A DNA stretch of 64,000 nt from Leptodactylus fallax (lineage: Eukaryota > Chordata > Amphibia > Anura > Leptodactylidae), in the NCBI GenBank assembly GCA_947044405.1, contig CAMRHE010000657.1, positions 384,001-448,000 of the forward strand, in the 5' to 3' direction. The notes under the pieces are model-generated. The model was not told the origin of the DNA and did not search any database. It saw only the letters and a list, made by a program, of their open reading frames with translations. How positions within the stretch are numbered: the first letter of the stretch is position 1; each line of letters opens with the position of its first letter. Position numbers and translations under genes: made by a program. Below are positions 38,153-50,261 of this stretch, one piece after another.

Positions 38153-39115
38153 GTGAGAATAACCTTGTGGGATAGATCTTTAGTAGGGTCTGGTTCAAGG
38201 AACTTGAGGACAACACAACCGTCAAGGGTCCTTGAACCTTACAGGTCCTCAGCTAGTATAGGGCTGCAGTACATTGTTTCTATGGACAGACTGATCAGAG
38301 GATATTGCTTAGCAGTACATGACTATGGTCAACAGAAGCAGCAGAGCTGAGTTAGTTACTTTAACCATTCGATATCTGCATTGAGAGATATCGCCGATTT
38401 AAGATAACATAACAGCCTTGTTATAAAACCATGGTGATTACATATAGTTGTGTTGTGTCTAACTCGCTGAGCTCTGCTACATCTTAAGTACTGGGCATTT
38501 AAGTGTTTGGCATTTAAAGGGGAAATATTAGATTAAATATACCATATTTAAGGGTTTTCCAGACCGAAAATGTACCCCATTATGGGAGGGGGTAGCTAAA
38601 AGCAACTTTGAATGGAGAAACATAGTAAGGGAAAGTAGGGTGAATGACAGGGTACGAGACGATAGAATAGTGCTCATGGGTTTGGAAAAAGTTGTCGCAT
38701 GCACTTATTTGAAATGTAATGGATTTCTGGCCGGGGTGCAAAGACTGAAAATGTGTTTAGGAGAAATGAGGTTTCCATTTATGTGAAGTCTATAATTCAG
38801 ACAATTACTTACATTATAGATTTCAGGCAGTCTATGGATGGTATTTTTGAAAGTATGAATGTAGCAGAGCTGAATTTGTAATTCAATAATACCATTTCCT
38901 AAAATAATGTAGTGGGTTTTCACACCAGTCCCAGTAAAAACCAGAAATAACACATTATGATATTACAATGAGGTATGCCAAATGACAAACTCAGCTCTAC
39001 TGTGTCTGAAAAACTCATCTCTGGTACCTCTGTATAGAAATAGCATACTTCAGGATATAAAAAATTAAAAGGAGGATTTCTGAGAACGTCAGTAGCGAAG
39101 TCTTCAGAATTTGCC

Positions 39116-40534
39116 ATGCTCAAAGTGTCTGGAAAACCAAGAGAAGAGCACAGTGGCACGCAGGCATTGCTAGAGGCCATGTCCAATGACCAGATGCACC
39201 TTGCTCGCTTCATCCTGGATGCTCTGGATGGCAAAATAGTCAACACTCGAGGAGGGGACTTGAGTCGTACACCTCTTATTTGCAGTGCACTTCTTCCTGA
39301 GCCTCGTACCCGCCAGAGGTACATGCAGCTACTCCTGGAGAGGGGTGCAGAAGTAAACAGCCGAGATCGTGCAGGGCGCACTGCCCTCAGCTACTCTTGT
39401 GAGAGGGGCCACCTGCAGGAAGTCAAGATTTTGGTACAAAATGGAGCAGACCCTGAGTTACCAGATTTATGGGGGAACACAGCTCTTATTTATGCCTCTG
39501 TGTCTGGGCATGCACCAGTGCTGGATTTTCTTGCCCGGGCCTTCAAGAGACTGGGGTTGCAGATAGATAGAGCTAATCGGGTTGGTAACTCTGCTTTGGA
39601 TGTGGCTCGATACCTAGGATACAAGGATTGTGAACTGGCGCTATGTGGGGGTACCGTAGGACGCAAGAACGATGCCTCTGAACCTTCTATTTGCCCCTGT
39701 AATGAACAGCAAACAATGGCACGTGGAGGGGCACACAGTTTTCTTCTGGGGAGGAGTCGCTCGCTGGCTACTCATCGTCATCTTGAGTCGATGGACTCTA
39801 TTGAGGAGGAAGATGGAGATAAGGGTAACAGTGCTGCTGGCTCTCTGGGCTTTTCTAATGTGTTGAATCCCAGACCTCGCTCATTTAGCCTCCAGTATGG
39901 TGGACGTTTAGGAGAACGTAAGGGGACTGGGCTCTATCTGCCAGCTCTCAGCAGTGCTTCCATCCAGATCTCAACCAATCTGTACTCCCCTCGTCCTGGC
40001 AAACATGAACCTACTCTTGCCCCCTTGCCTGGACCATTGGGCATCTTACTTACCCCATTATCTGCCAACCCTCCCTCAAAACATTTGGGAGCCAAGGACC
40101 ACTTGCCTGGCTGCTCCAAAGAGACAGGGATACGCAGGTTCAATGACACCTATTATCAGAAAAGGAGCAGCCTACCATCGACACTTTTGTCTCCTACACC
40201 CCCAGACAGAGAGCAGCCAAGCAGTCGCAGCAAAAATTCTGCCCCTTCTCTGCCCCCTGTAAGTTCCAGTAACCCTTTCACTGTGCTTGGGAATAAACTG
40301 TTTAGGCGTTTCACATTTCCAGAGTTTAAAAAGCAACAAACGGCCGATACTGGTGCAAGCAAGAGCCATGACCAGGATGAAGAAGCCACCAAAGAACCCG
40401 GGTGCAGGGGCATAGCGAGGTCCGAGACCTTTCCCTTCAGCAAAACCCACCCACGGGTTGTTAGCAAGCCCAGTGTAGACAGCATCAGCAGTGTGAAATG
40501 TGAATTTGACTTTCAGCAGCAGAGTGGATCCTGA
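39116..40534 (+). CDS. ankrd63-like: Ankyrin-repeat protein, ANKRD63-like (472 aa, single coding exon)
   Basis: An intact 472-codon frame starts at an ATG with good context (ttgccATG). The protein begins MLKVSGKPREEHSGTQALLE; human ANKRD63, as I recall it, also begins MLK and continues LEAM...HLARFVLDALD, against LEAMSNDQMHLARFILDALD here. About five ankyrin repeats cover residues 14-180. The clearest are 83-117 (RDRAGRTALSYSCERGHL) and 118-152 (DLWGNTALIYASVSGHAPVL). The rest (180-472) is Ser/Pro-rich and probably disordered, with a basic-aromatic patch at 391-406 (LGNKLFRRFTFPEFKK) and an end reading SVKCEFDFQQQSGS. Human ANKRD63 is shorter, near 380 aa. Its molecular role is unknown; ankyrin repeats bind proteins. 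Position beside plcb4 suggests it is the duplicate of the ANKRD63 found beside PLCB2. It could instead be ankrd63 itself. Confidence 0.85.
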   Translation: MLKVSGKPREEHSGTQALLEAMSNDQMHLARFILDALDGKIVNTRGGDLSRTPLICSALLPEPRTRQRYMQLLLERGAEVNSRDRAGRTALSYSCERGHLQEVKILVQNGADPELPDLWGNTALIYASVSGHAPVLDFLARAFKRLGLQIDRANRVGNSALDVARYLGYKDCELALCGGTVGRKNDASEPSICPCNEQQTMARGGAHSFLLGRSRSLATHRHLESMDSIEEEDGDKGNSAAGSLGFSNVLNPRPRSFSLQYGGRLGERKGTGLYLPALSSASIQISTNLYSPRPGKHEPTLAPLPGPLGILLTPLSANPPSKHLGAKDHLPGCSKETGIRRFNDTYYQKRSSLPSTLLSPTPPDREQPSSRSKNSAPSLPPVSSSNPFTVLGNKLFRRFTFPEFKKQQTADTGASKSHDQDEEATKEPGCRGIARSETFPFSKTHPRVVSKPSVDSISSVKCEFDFQQQSGS

Positions 40535-43500
40535 CCCAGTTATTGGAGTACTTTGCATTTGACCACCATCATAATTTATGTATTTATGCATTTCTTAAGA
40601 CAGATCCCACTTTACATGGCATATTACTTTGGCTTATTAGGCTCTGTTCACACTTTGTTGCTGAAATTTCCATAACTGTTCCATTCCTCCATGCCTTCCT
40701 ACCTACAGAACAACCCTATATAGATAAATGGAAGTGATTTTCAGTAACAAAAATTTCTGCAACAAATCTGCTACATGCGAATATGCTCTTAAGGGTTAAC
40801 ACTACTTTGTCAGGCAGCTTTAAGTGTATTTTAGACTTGAATATGGTCTATATGATGTGTGACAGAGCTGAATTTGTCATATAACATTATGGGTCACTGT
40901 AATTCATTGCGCTAACTAGTAATGTACGGTACAGTAGGTCAATTCGCGCAGTCCTACATAAAATCACTGATAACAAAGATTGTTATAGTGTGCTGTGCCA
41001 AAACCCTCCGCTCTGCTACATATACACTATACAGAACTGATATTGCACATTACTTGCTAAAATTGTACAATATTCTGCAGAACCAATCTGATCATGTGAC
41101 TTTTTCATATACTTGTAGATGATATGATTAAAGGGAATGTATCATCAGAAAATTAGTTATTTCAATCAGAGTTTTATAAGAAACATATTTTTTACATTTA
41201 TCCATATAAAAATATATATTGAAACATTTACATAGACTGTCCAGTGGAGCAGAAGATTCATCTGTCGCTTCCTGCTCTCTGCAGCTCACTTGTCAGCTTT
41301 ACTGTACAGATTGGGACATCATGAGATGGAATAATTGCTACACATCCGACCCCACAACTTATAGTTCTGCTCTACGCTATTCCTGTAACTCCGTAGAGGA
41401 GAATGGGACCTCCAGAAACAGCGCAGTACATCTAGCTGCACTGTTTCCATGATTGTGAAGCTACAGAAACAGTGTAACCTTCTGTGCTGTGCTGTTTCTA
41501 TAGCGCCCATTCTCCTCTATGTGAGTTACATGAACTGTGTAGATGAACACTGCTCGGCTGTTCCCGTGAGTCCAGGCTGTAGGACTGAGACAGGCAGCTC
41601 TTACTCCCATCTCCATAACAAGTTGCTGAGATGGAAATAACCCTTTATGTTAGGTTCACACTAACGTTCAGGTTTCCGTCCTTCGGATACACAGTCGAAA
41701 GATGGAAACCCTCTCCGTTTAAAAAGCAGTTACCTGTGAAAACCCACGGACCCCATAGACTATCTGACAGACTTTTCTTGTAAGCGGATTCTGCGATCGA
41801 GTCTCATACGGAGAATCCAACGCAGATGTGAACCCATTCTTGATGATAATGATATTGTCCTGCTGGAGATTAATGCTGGCCATTCACATAAGATAAAGTA
41901 CCTGTTGACTAACCAGTATGCTCCATCAATTAGTCAACAGCTATCTTTCCTGATTCTCAAATCCACATGCAATCTTGGCTTGGCTGAGCATGCATTTCTT
42001 CCAAATAGGAAGAAAACCTCTGTCCGTGGCTTATCTCCCTGTCATTTGTCATCGGAGGTAGGGGAGTGCTCCACCAAAATTGGAGGGTCTAGTCAATATT
42101 CATCAACTGTGTATAGCAACACTGCATGAACAGATTAAGATTAATATACAGTGTCTGGAGGAGAGGCCTGGGCTCCATCATTCCTGGCGGCTGTAATAAT
42201 CTAGAACAATTCCCTTACAGCTGTCATAAAGCACACACATCCTGCTGCTATGCAGACAACATAGAAAAAACATGTGCCTCCAATATGGCCGCCCCCAGGA
42301 ATGTTTTAAAAAATAAAAAATAACCAGCTATAGCATTAAAAAAAATAATAATGATATTATTTTAGGTCTACACACTGAGCTCTAGATAAGGAAGCTAACC
42401 TAAAGTACATGCTACATTCCCTTTAAGACACTGCTGATTAGTATTAATGTATCCAATGCATACTAATGTTGTACAGCTCTATTATGTACATTGTCAGTGT
42501 TACTTTGTATCAGTGTTATGTATACTTTTTACATTGTTGCTTGTTCAGGTTACATGCAATGTTAATATTGTAAGGACTGAACATTTTTAGTAAACAAGTG
42601 TCTCAGGGATTATGGAAGTGAATGAAATCATGGGCCGTGTTTGTGTTCTGCTTTATCACATTATCTTCTGGCTTGTAGCCTTTAAAGGTCACGCTTCCCA
42701 TGCGGCCGATAATACACAGGAAATAATGGTATATGTTATCATTACAAGTAGCTGCTTATTGGGTTTTTATCTCCTCTGCCAGTTTTGGAGTTTATATGAC
42801 GTTACTTGAAAGATTTTTCCGTAAAATAAGGATGATCATGAAAATGTTCTTTATTTGGAATTGTACATAATGTTAGATGACTACAACCCACCGAATCCTG
42901 GAAGATCTCTATACATGTTTTTCTATGGGAATTTTTTCAAGAATTTCCACTTCATTCATAGAGATCATCATATCCTAGGAATCTACACAGCACATATATA
43001 CAGTATATACATGGCCAAAAACTGTCTATTGCCCCCAATTTATGCCTCTAAAGTTGTAAAAATCAAGTTCCCATAATGCCCTCGTAGACTGTTGAATTGC
43101 ATTTTTTAATACCTTGAAAACCACATTTTAGGAGTCATTTTCCTTGATGGTAGCACCGTCAGGGTCCAAACTAACCATAAGGGGCAGTCACTAACCAGGC
43201 ATTGCACTTATAAAATGAATCGTCCCAACTTAGAAGTAACAATGGGCAAGTTTGGTTCCCAACAAGGTACCTCTCATTACACATAGGTGTAAATATATAA
43301 GCCACAAAGAGTATTCCTTTTCCCAGCCCTATGGACTACATATGGGATTAAGATCTAGGGATCTAGATCATAAATGTGTGATATGTAGTCACCTAACCCA
43401 AGGGACCCCATTGATCAACAGATTGAAGCATTATGGGGACACACTGGTCAATGTGGCTGCGGTTGGTACTGAAGCTCTGCCCCATTGACTTGTATGGGCT

Positions 43501-43890
43501 CAGCTACAATATCAGACACAGTTGCTTGGACATGGCTGACGCTGTGTCTAGGACTGCAGAGAAGGAATAGCAGCACTTCTTGTAATGATCGGGGATGGGC
43601 ACTAACAGGGCACACATTTATGGCTTATTCTAGGTTTAGCCATCAAAATATTTTTCATAACTGGCAAAAATGTACTAGAAAAAAAAGTTTAGAATAATTT
43701 TCATCCCAATTGTAATGGATGAGACTGTAACAAATACTCATTCAGCTTCACTGGAAAAAAAGTATCGTTCAGCCAGCCTTATACTTTACTAACAAATGCC
43801 ATCACGCTTGGGTCTGATGGCTATTATTCAGGAGGCAGCTATCTCACTTGACCCTTACATACACATGCACACCTGGCTTAGGAATGTACT
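40535..43890. other. Downstream of the ankyrin gene; no further gene seen
   Basis: No clear AATAAA lies close to the stop codon; ATTAAA at about 41126 is one option. Palindromic repeats occur near 41250-41640, and a 'ggttcacact' MITE at 41651-41838. Phrases such as tagcagagctgaatttgt recur at 38870 and 40862 and belong to a dispersed repeat. Open frames are short and anonymous. Confidence 0.4.
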
Positions 43891-44301
43891 TAAAGGGATT
43901 TTCCAGACTTATTAATTGATGACCTATCCTCAGGGGTTCAGACACCTGGGTCTCCCAATGATTATCTGTTTGAAGAGATTGCAGCGTTCCGAAAAAGTGC
44001 TAGGGTCTCTTCACAGAAAACCAAGCACAGCGCCATACATTGTATAATGGCTATGCTTGGTATCATTCACTTGAAAAAGACTGAGCTGTGTACTGGCCAT
44101 GTGGGGATGATTGTGACGTCACATGGTCTGTGAAGCAGAAGTGGTGCTGAAGGAGTGCTGCTCTCACTGCAAACACGTGATCCAAGAGGATCACTGGTGT
44201 TAGACCTGCCTGATCTTCAATTGATTACCCATCCTAAGGATAGGTCATCAGTTATAATAAGTCCTGAAAACCCCTTAACTGGAGAGGGGACATCATCCCA
44301 A

Positions 44302-44728
44302 TAGAGATGATCAAACCTCATAAGATTAGTTTCGAATATTCGTGGGTTGGCCTTTGTGGGTTTGTTTCAGGCTGACCTTGTTTGGAATGAACTGGAAGTG
44401 ATACCGTTATACTCTGGAGTTTCTTCAGACCCCAAAATATAGTAAGTGGAGGCGCAGGGGAGAGGCAGAAACATAATCACTTATACTTAACTTGCCTCAC
44501 TTCTCCTAGACTGCCTCCTGGGATACAGTGGTCCCTTGGAGTCCTCTTCCAGCCTCCTGGCTGATGTCATATGCCCCGGGGGACCACTGAGGCCCAATCA
44601 CAAGAGTTCATGTGGTGCGTGCTGATGTCATGACATTTGCATTTAAGTTTTGTGTTTGAGTTGACCCTAAAACTTTTGGAAAATTCTGCTTGAACCTGAT
44701 TTGATCTGAACTGGTTCGCTCATCTCTA
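44302..44728. mobile_element. Short hAT-like (MITE) copy, 'tagagatgag' family
   Basis: The ends are tagagatgatcaaacctc and ggttcgctcatctcta, inverted. The interior contains cagaccccaaaatatagtaa and cctcc-rich segments shared with 13306-13760 and 52900-53000. No satellite array is present. It shows the minimal form of the family that carries the 46-bp arrays elsewhere. Confidence 0.6.
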
Positions 44729-45706
44729 CTCCAACAACAAAAAAATGGGCAGTTTAAATCCAACCCATCCTTATGTCCTTCATCAGATTAGAGTAGGGCA
44801 GTCTGTCTGCACATTAGATGGTTGGCCGGATCCATTGAAATTGGTGGGTTTGATCTATACACATCTAATGTATATACAGTTTTACTGTTAATGTTAGACA
44901 AATAATTTAGGGTGTTTAATGAAAGACATAATGAGTAAAACATCAAACTACTATATAAATTTTATGCTTAGGGTATAGTATGACTATCATTACAGTTTAT
45001 CACAAACCGTATATAAATACCTCTTTGATTTACTACTATATAGTAATGTATAGATATATAAGATATACTGTATATACAGATAGTTTTCTGGCATACAAGG
45101 CATAAAAAGTTGGTGACTTTTTCAATCCACACTGTCTTCGCCACTTTCCCGAAACGGAGAGATGGTGAAAATGGGCAGGGGTCTACAGTGACTCAATGAT
45201 TTAGTAATGAATGGAAATAATATTATCAATCCCATATTTAGTCCATAGGGGAGGGGGAACAGAATACTATTTGAGACCTCTATATCTTCGCCTATGTGTA
45301 ATAATAGGCAATGTTGGGAACTGGGTTTGCCCGTTGGTATCTATAAATTGAGCCCATTCATTGTATAAGTGCTATGATTGCTAGGTGGCTGCCCACAGGT
45401 GAGTTTGGACCCATATATGAACAGACCTCTGATGGCTATATATCACCAGTACAGCCCTGATAACAACCCTGCCTATTACTATATAGTATTACATGAATGT
45501 GGATAAACTGGGACTGATTTCTGTAATAAAAATGTAATATAATATAATATAATATAATATTATATAATATAATACCACTTACTGAAAATTCTTCATAGAG
45601 ACTGCTCCAAGATGTGTGATCTAATCTCACGAAAATCCACATCTGTTTAGAACCTGGCCTCTATTGACTACAAGTCTATAGGTACCTATGTGAGTCTATA
45701 TATATA

Positions 45707-47342
45707 CAGTGCCTTGCGAAAGTATTCGGCCCCCCTTGAACTTTTCAATCTTTTGCCACATTTCAGGCTTCAAACATAAGGATATAAAATTTTAATTTTC
45801 TGGTGAAGAATCAACAACAAGTGGGACACAATCGTGAAGTGGAACGAAATTTATTGGATATTTTAAACTTTTGTAAAAAATAAAAAACTGAAAAGTGAGG
45901 CGTGCAATATTATTCGGCCCCTTTACTTTCAGTGCAGCAAACTCACTCCAGAAGTTCAGTGAGGATCTCTGAATGATCCAATGTTGTCCTAAATGACTGA
46001 TGATGATGATAAATATAATCCACCTGTGTGTAATCAAGTCTCCGTATAAATACACCTGCTCTGTGATAGTCTCAGGGTTCTGTTTAAAGTGCAGAGAGCA
46101 TCATGAAGACCAAGGAACACACCAGGCAGGTCCGGGATACTGTTGTGGAGAAGTTTAAAGCTGGATTTGGATACAAAAAGATTTCCCAAACTTTAAATAT
46201 CCCAAGGAGCACTGTGCAAGCGATCATATTGAAATGGAAGGAGTATCAGACCACTGCAAATCTACCAAGACCCGGCCGTCCCTCTAAACTTTCATCTCAA
46301 ACAAGGAGAAGACTGATCAGAGATACAGCCAAGAGGCCCATGATCACTCTGGATGAACCGCAGAGATCTACAGCTGAGGTGGAAGAGTCTGTCCATAGGA
46401 CAACAATCAGTCGTACACTGCACAAATCTGGCCTTTATGGAAGAGTGGCAAGAAGAAAGCCATTTCTCAAAGATATCCATAAAAAGTCTTGTTTAAAGTT
46501 TGCCACAAGCCACCTGGGAGACACACCAAACATGTGGAAGAAGGTGCTCTGGTCAGATGAAACCAAAATCAAACTTTTTGGCCACAATGCAAAACGATAT
46601 GTTTGGCGTAAAAGCAACACAGCTCATCACCCTGAACACACCATCCCCATTGTCAAACATGGTGGTGGCAACATCATGGTTTGGGCCTGCTTTTCTTCAG
46701 CAGAGACAGGCAAGATGGTTAAAATTGATGGGAAGATGGATGGAGCCAAATACAGGGCCATTCTGGAAGAAAACTTGTTGGAGTCTGCAAAAGACCTGAG
46801 ACTGGGACGGAGATTTATCTTCCAACAAGACAATGATCCCAAACATAAAGCAAAATCTACAATGGAATGGTTCACAAATAAACATATCCAGGTGTTAGAA
46901 TGGCCAAGTCAAAGTCCAGACCTGAATCCAATGGAGAATCTGTGGAAAGAGCTGAAAACTGCTGTTCACAAACGCTCTCCATCCAACCTCACTGAGCTCC
47001 AGCTGTTTTCCAAGGAAGAATGGGCAAGAATTTCAGTCTCTCGATGTGCAAAACTGATAGAGACATACCCCAAGCGACTTGCAGCTGTAATCGCAGCAAA
47101 AGGTGGCGCTACAAAGTATTAACTTAAGGGGGCCGAATAATTTGGCACGCCCCACTTTTCAGTTTTTTATTTTTTACAAAAGTTTAAAATAACCAATAAA
47201 TTTCGTTCCACTTCACGGTTGTGTCCCACTTGTTGTTGATTCTTCACCAAAAAATTAAAATTTTATATCCTTATGTTTGAAGCCTGAAATGTGGCAAAAG
47301 GTTGAAAAGTTCAAGGTGGCCGAATACTTTCGCAAAACACTG
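45707..47342 (+). mobile_element. Full-length Tc1 transposon (1,636 bp) with intact transposase
   Basis: The ends cagtgccttgcgaaagtatt and, inverted, cagtgttttgcgaaagtatt are flanked by TA (45705-45706, 47343-47344). The inverted arms are about 190 bp and nearly identical over the inner part (cacttgttgttgattcttca in both). The element sits in an AT-dinucleotide-rich target, as Tc1 elements prefer. Confidence 0.95.
46103..47122 (+). CDS. Tc1 transposase, DD34E, apparently intact
   Basis: The 339-aa protein is the usual length for a Tc1 transposase. The first HTH (about residues 10-50) includes YKKISQTLNIPRSTVQAIIL. The GRPSKL motif at 58-63 and a second HTH (to about 110) follow. The catalytic core has D152 in LWSDETK, D243 in FQQDNDPKH and E278 in NPMENLW: spacing DD34E. 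The conserved KHGGGNIMVW is at 185-194, and the protein ends KGGATKY. It would bind the inverted arms in the nucleus and cut and paste the element at TA. There are no stops or shifts. One odd residue is P86 (DEPQRS), which may weaken the second HTH. Activity cannot be judged from sequence alone. Confidence 0.95.
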   Translation: MKTKEHTRQVRDTVVEKFKAGFGYKKISQTLNIPRSTVQAIILKWKEYQTTANLPRPGRPSKLSSQTRRRLIRDTAKRPMITLDEPQRSTAEVEESVHRTTISRTLHKSGLYGRVARRKPFLKDIHKKSCLKFATSHLGDTPNMWKKVLWSDETKIKLFGHNAKRYVWRKSNTAHHPEHTIPIVKHGGGNIMVWACFSSAETGKMVKIDGKMDGAKYRAILEENLLESAKDLRLGRRFIFQQDNDPKHKAKSTMEWFTNKHIQVLEWPSQSPDLNPMENLWKELKTAVHKRSPSNLTELQLFSKEEWARISVSRCAKLIETYPKRLAAVIAAKGGATKY

Positions 47343-47399
47343 TATATGTATATATATATCTGTATATATGCACAATACAGGTAAACCTTTATTTATGTG

Positions 47400-47680
47400 G
47401 ACTACTAGTGACCACACATTTACCTGTTATTCTGGCAACAAAATGCAGGATTTATGTCTGCGACAGACGATATTAATAAACTGAGTGCCAGCCACGGAAG
47501 AAATCTTCAAGGACTTACAGCAACGATTATGTTCGTCTCCCTTCATCTTGACACACTGAGCCCTCCTTACGATTAAAAGCGGCAGCGTCTTATCTCTAAA
47601 CGAACATAAGAAGCTTCACTTTATAGTTAGTCTGAGTAGCATTGCAGATATCAGCAGGGGGCACTAAGTGCCAGCCACCT
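47400..47680. other. Candidate conserved non-coding block between two Tc1 elements
   Basis: The sequence is not repeat-like and has balanced composition (cgacagacgatattaataaa, gaacataagaagcttcac). It is squeezed between Tc1 copies. Conservation is a guess from appearance only. Confidence 0.2.
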
Positions 47681-48140
47681 CCCCCCACCCCTATAGTTTA
47701 GTGAAGTGAGAAATGGAGGTCAGCGCTATTAAAACATATTTTCCATGAGACCTATCACACATACAATTGTTTCCAAATGTAGCTCATCTCAGAATGTTAA
47801 TAATTATAGGTAACACAACTGTCCTCTCCCCCATCGGTCACATAAAAGGCCTACCATGTCTGTATGATAGACAGGTATGATAGTTGATACTCCACTGCGG
47901 CAAATGTTCTATTAAAAGGCTTCGCCAGGATTACAAAAACACTGCTGCTTTTTTTTTTCAAAAACAGCGCCACACCTCTGTGCAGGTTGTAAGTGGTTTT
48001 GCGGCTTATTGCCATTCACTTTAATGTAGCTGTGCTGTAATACCAGACACAACCAATGGACAGGAGTGAGGCTGTTTATGGATAAAGGTAAATGTAAGCC
48101 ACAAGTTACATCGATTAGTATTAGATTTCGTTTTATTATA

Positions 48141-49740
48141 CAGTGGGGAAAAAAAGTATTTAGTCAGCCACCAATTGTGCAAGTTCTCCCACTTAAAAAG
48201 ATGAGGCCGGCCTGTAATTGTCATCATAGGTAGACCTCAACTATGAGAGACAAAATGAGAAAACAAATCCAGAAAATCACATTGTCTGATTTTTAAAGAA
48301 TTTATTTGCAAATTATGGTGGAAAATAAGTATTTGGTCACCTACAAACAAGCAAGATTTCTGGCTCTCACAGACCTGTAACTTCTTTAAGAGGCTCCTCT
48401 GTCCTCCACTCATTACCTGTAGTAATGGCTCCTGTTTGACATTGTTATCAGTATAAAAGACACCTGCCCACAACCTCAAACAGTCACACTCCAAACTCCA
48501 CTATGGTGAAGACCAAAGAGCTGTGGAAGGACACCAGAAACAAAATTGTAGACCTGCACCAGGCTGGGAAGACTGAATCTGCAATAGGCAAGCAGCTTGG
48601 TGTGAAGAAATCAACTGTGGGAGCAATAATTAGAAAATGGAAGACATACAAGACCACTGATAATCTCCCTCCATCAGGGGCTCCACGCAAGATCTCACCC
48701 CGTGGGGTCAAAATGATCACAAGAATGGTGAGCAAAAATCCCAGAACCACACAGGGGGACCTAGTGACTGACCTGCAGAAAGCTGGGACTAACGTAACAA
48801 AGGCTACCGTCAGTAACACACTACACCGCCAGGGACTCAGACCCTGCAGTGCCAGACGTGTCCCCCTGCTTAAGCCAGTACATATCCGGGCCCGTCTGAA
48901 GTTTGCTAGAGAGCATTTGGATGTTCCAGAAGAGTATTGGGAGAATGTCATATGGTTAGATAAAACTAATGTAGAACTGTTTGGTAGAAACACAACTCGT
49001 CGTGTTTGGAGGACAGTGAATGCTGAGTTGCATCCAAAGAACACCATACCTACTGTGAAGCATGGGGGTGGCAACATCATACTTTGGGGCTGTTTCTCGG
49101 CAAAGGGACCAGGACGACTGATCCGTGTACATGAAAGAATGAATGGGGCCATGTATCGTGAGATTTTGAGTGCAAACCTCCTTCCATCAGCAAGGGCATT
49201 GAAGATGAAACATGGCTGGGTCTTCCAGCATGACAATGATCCCAAGCACACCACCAGGGCAACGAAGGAGCGGCTTCGTAAGAAGCATTTCAAGGTCCTG
49301 GAGTGGCCTAGCCAGTCTCCAGATCTCAACCCCATAGAAAACCTTTGGAGGGAGTTGAAAGTCCGTGTTTCCCAGCGACAGCCCCAAAACATCACTGCTC
49401 TAGAGGAGATCTGCATGGAGGAATGGGCCAACATATCAGCAACAGTGTGTGCCAACCTTGTGAAGACTTACAGAAAATGTTTGACCCCTGTCATTGCCAA
49501 CAAAGGATATAGAACAAAGTATTGAGATGAACTTCTGTTATTGACCAAATACTTATTTTCCACCATAATTTGCAAATAAATTCTTTAAAAATCAGTCTAT
49601 GTGATTTTCTGGATTTGTTTTCTCATTTTGTCTCTCATAGTTGAGGTCTACCTATGATGTGAATTACAGGCTGGCCTCATCTTTTTAAGTAGGAGAACTT
49701 GCACAATTGGTGGCTGACTAAATACTTTTTTTCCCCACTG
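48141..49740 (+). mobile_element. Full-length Tc1 transposon (1,600 bp), a different family, intact frame
   Basis: The ends cagtggggaaaaaaagtatt match cagtggggaaaaaaagtatt inverted from the right end, and TA lies on both sides (48139-48140, 49741-49742). The inverted arms of about 190 bp share long identical runs (gccaccaattgtgcaagttc). The close identity of the arms and the open transposase point to recent insertion. This family is familiar from fish and frog genomes. Confidence 0.95.
48503..49525 (+). CDS. Tc1 transposase, DD34E, open but with changes beside the first Asp
   Basis: The 340-aa protein starts [20 protein letters not shown], with an HTH at about 12-50 ([19 protein letters not shown]). 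The catalytic residues are D153, D244 (FQHDNDPKH) and E279 (NPIENLW), giving DD34E. Around the first Asp it reads [11 protein letters not shown], where the family normally has IWSDETKVELF. The Asp is kept, but the neighbouring Ser, Glu and Lys have each changed, which may impair catalysis. The rest looks intact ([10 protein letters not shown], then NKGYRTKY at the end). The element can be a recent copy that has begun to decay, or an active variant. Confidence 0.93.
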   Translation: MVKTKELWKDTRNKIVDLHQAGKTESAIGKQLGVKKSTVGAIIRKWKTYKTTDNLPPSGAPRKISPRGVKMITRMVSKNPRTTQGDLVTDLQKAGTNVTKATVSNTLHRQGLRPCSARRVPLLKPVHIRARLKFAREHLDVPEEYWENVIWLDKTNVELFGRNTTRRVWRTVNAELHPKNTIPTVKHGGGNIILWGCFSAKGPGRLIRVHERMNGAMYREILSANLLPSARALKMKHGWVFQHDNDPKHTTRATKERLRKKHFKVLEWPSQSPDLNPIENLWRELKVRVSQRQPQNITALEEICMEEWANISATVCANLVKTYRKCLTPVIANKGYRTKY

Positions 49741-50261
49741 TATGCATTGTTATTTCGGCAGTGAAGTCTTCAGTGCTACTAATACATTCTCTGAAGTCTC
49801 GGTATTCTTTAGACCAATGTTTATCTGGAAATGGAAATGGCTCTTTGGTCTTCACTCCCAAATAATATACAACTATAGAGAATAATACATTTACCTGGAC
49901 AGACACCGTGTCCTTTCTTACAGCAGACCACACTTGATCCAAAGAGAGATTCTCGCCACATCCAATGTGTTATTAGTCAGTCTGTATATATATATACAGT
50001 ATATATATACACAAGGTGACTGACTCCCTCTGAGGATGCCAGATCACGTTTGAAGGTACAGTATGTGTTATATGTGATACTTCATCATCTCCTGCATGGG
50101 CCATGGTTACACATAATTGTACATTACAATATATAGTTATACTTTGTACAAGATCTAACCCTTAAGATCACAAACCCTGCCAGGTTTTACTCCATTAATA
50201 TGGATTGTAGGAAGCGTTCCGTAGCTTCTATGATTTGGATATGTGTAAGGGATATGCAAAT

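Noticed and set aside
38920..39381. Minus-strand open frame of 153 codons across the start of the ankyrin gene
   Set aside because: Antisense shadow of the ankyrin coding region; no recognised domain. The same applies to other frames within 39369-40591.
48484..49455. Minus-strand open frame of 323 codons opposite the second Tc1 transposase
   Set aside because: Mirror frame of a real transposase gene; Tc1 elements encode one protein, on the + strand here.
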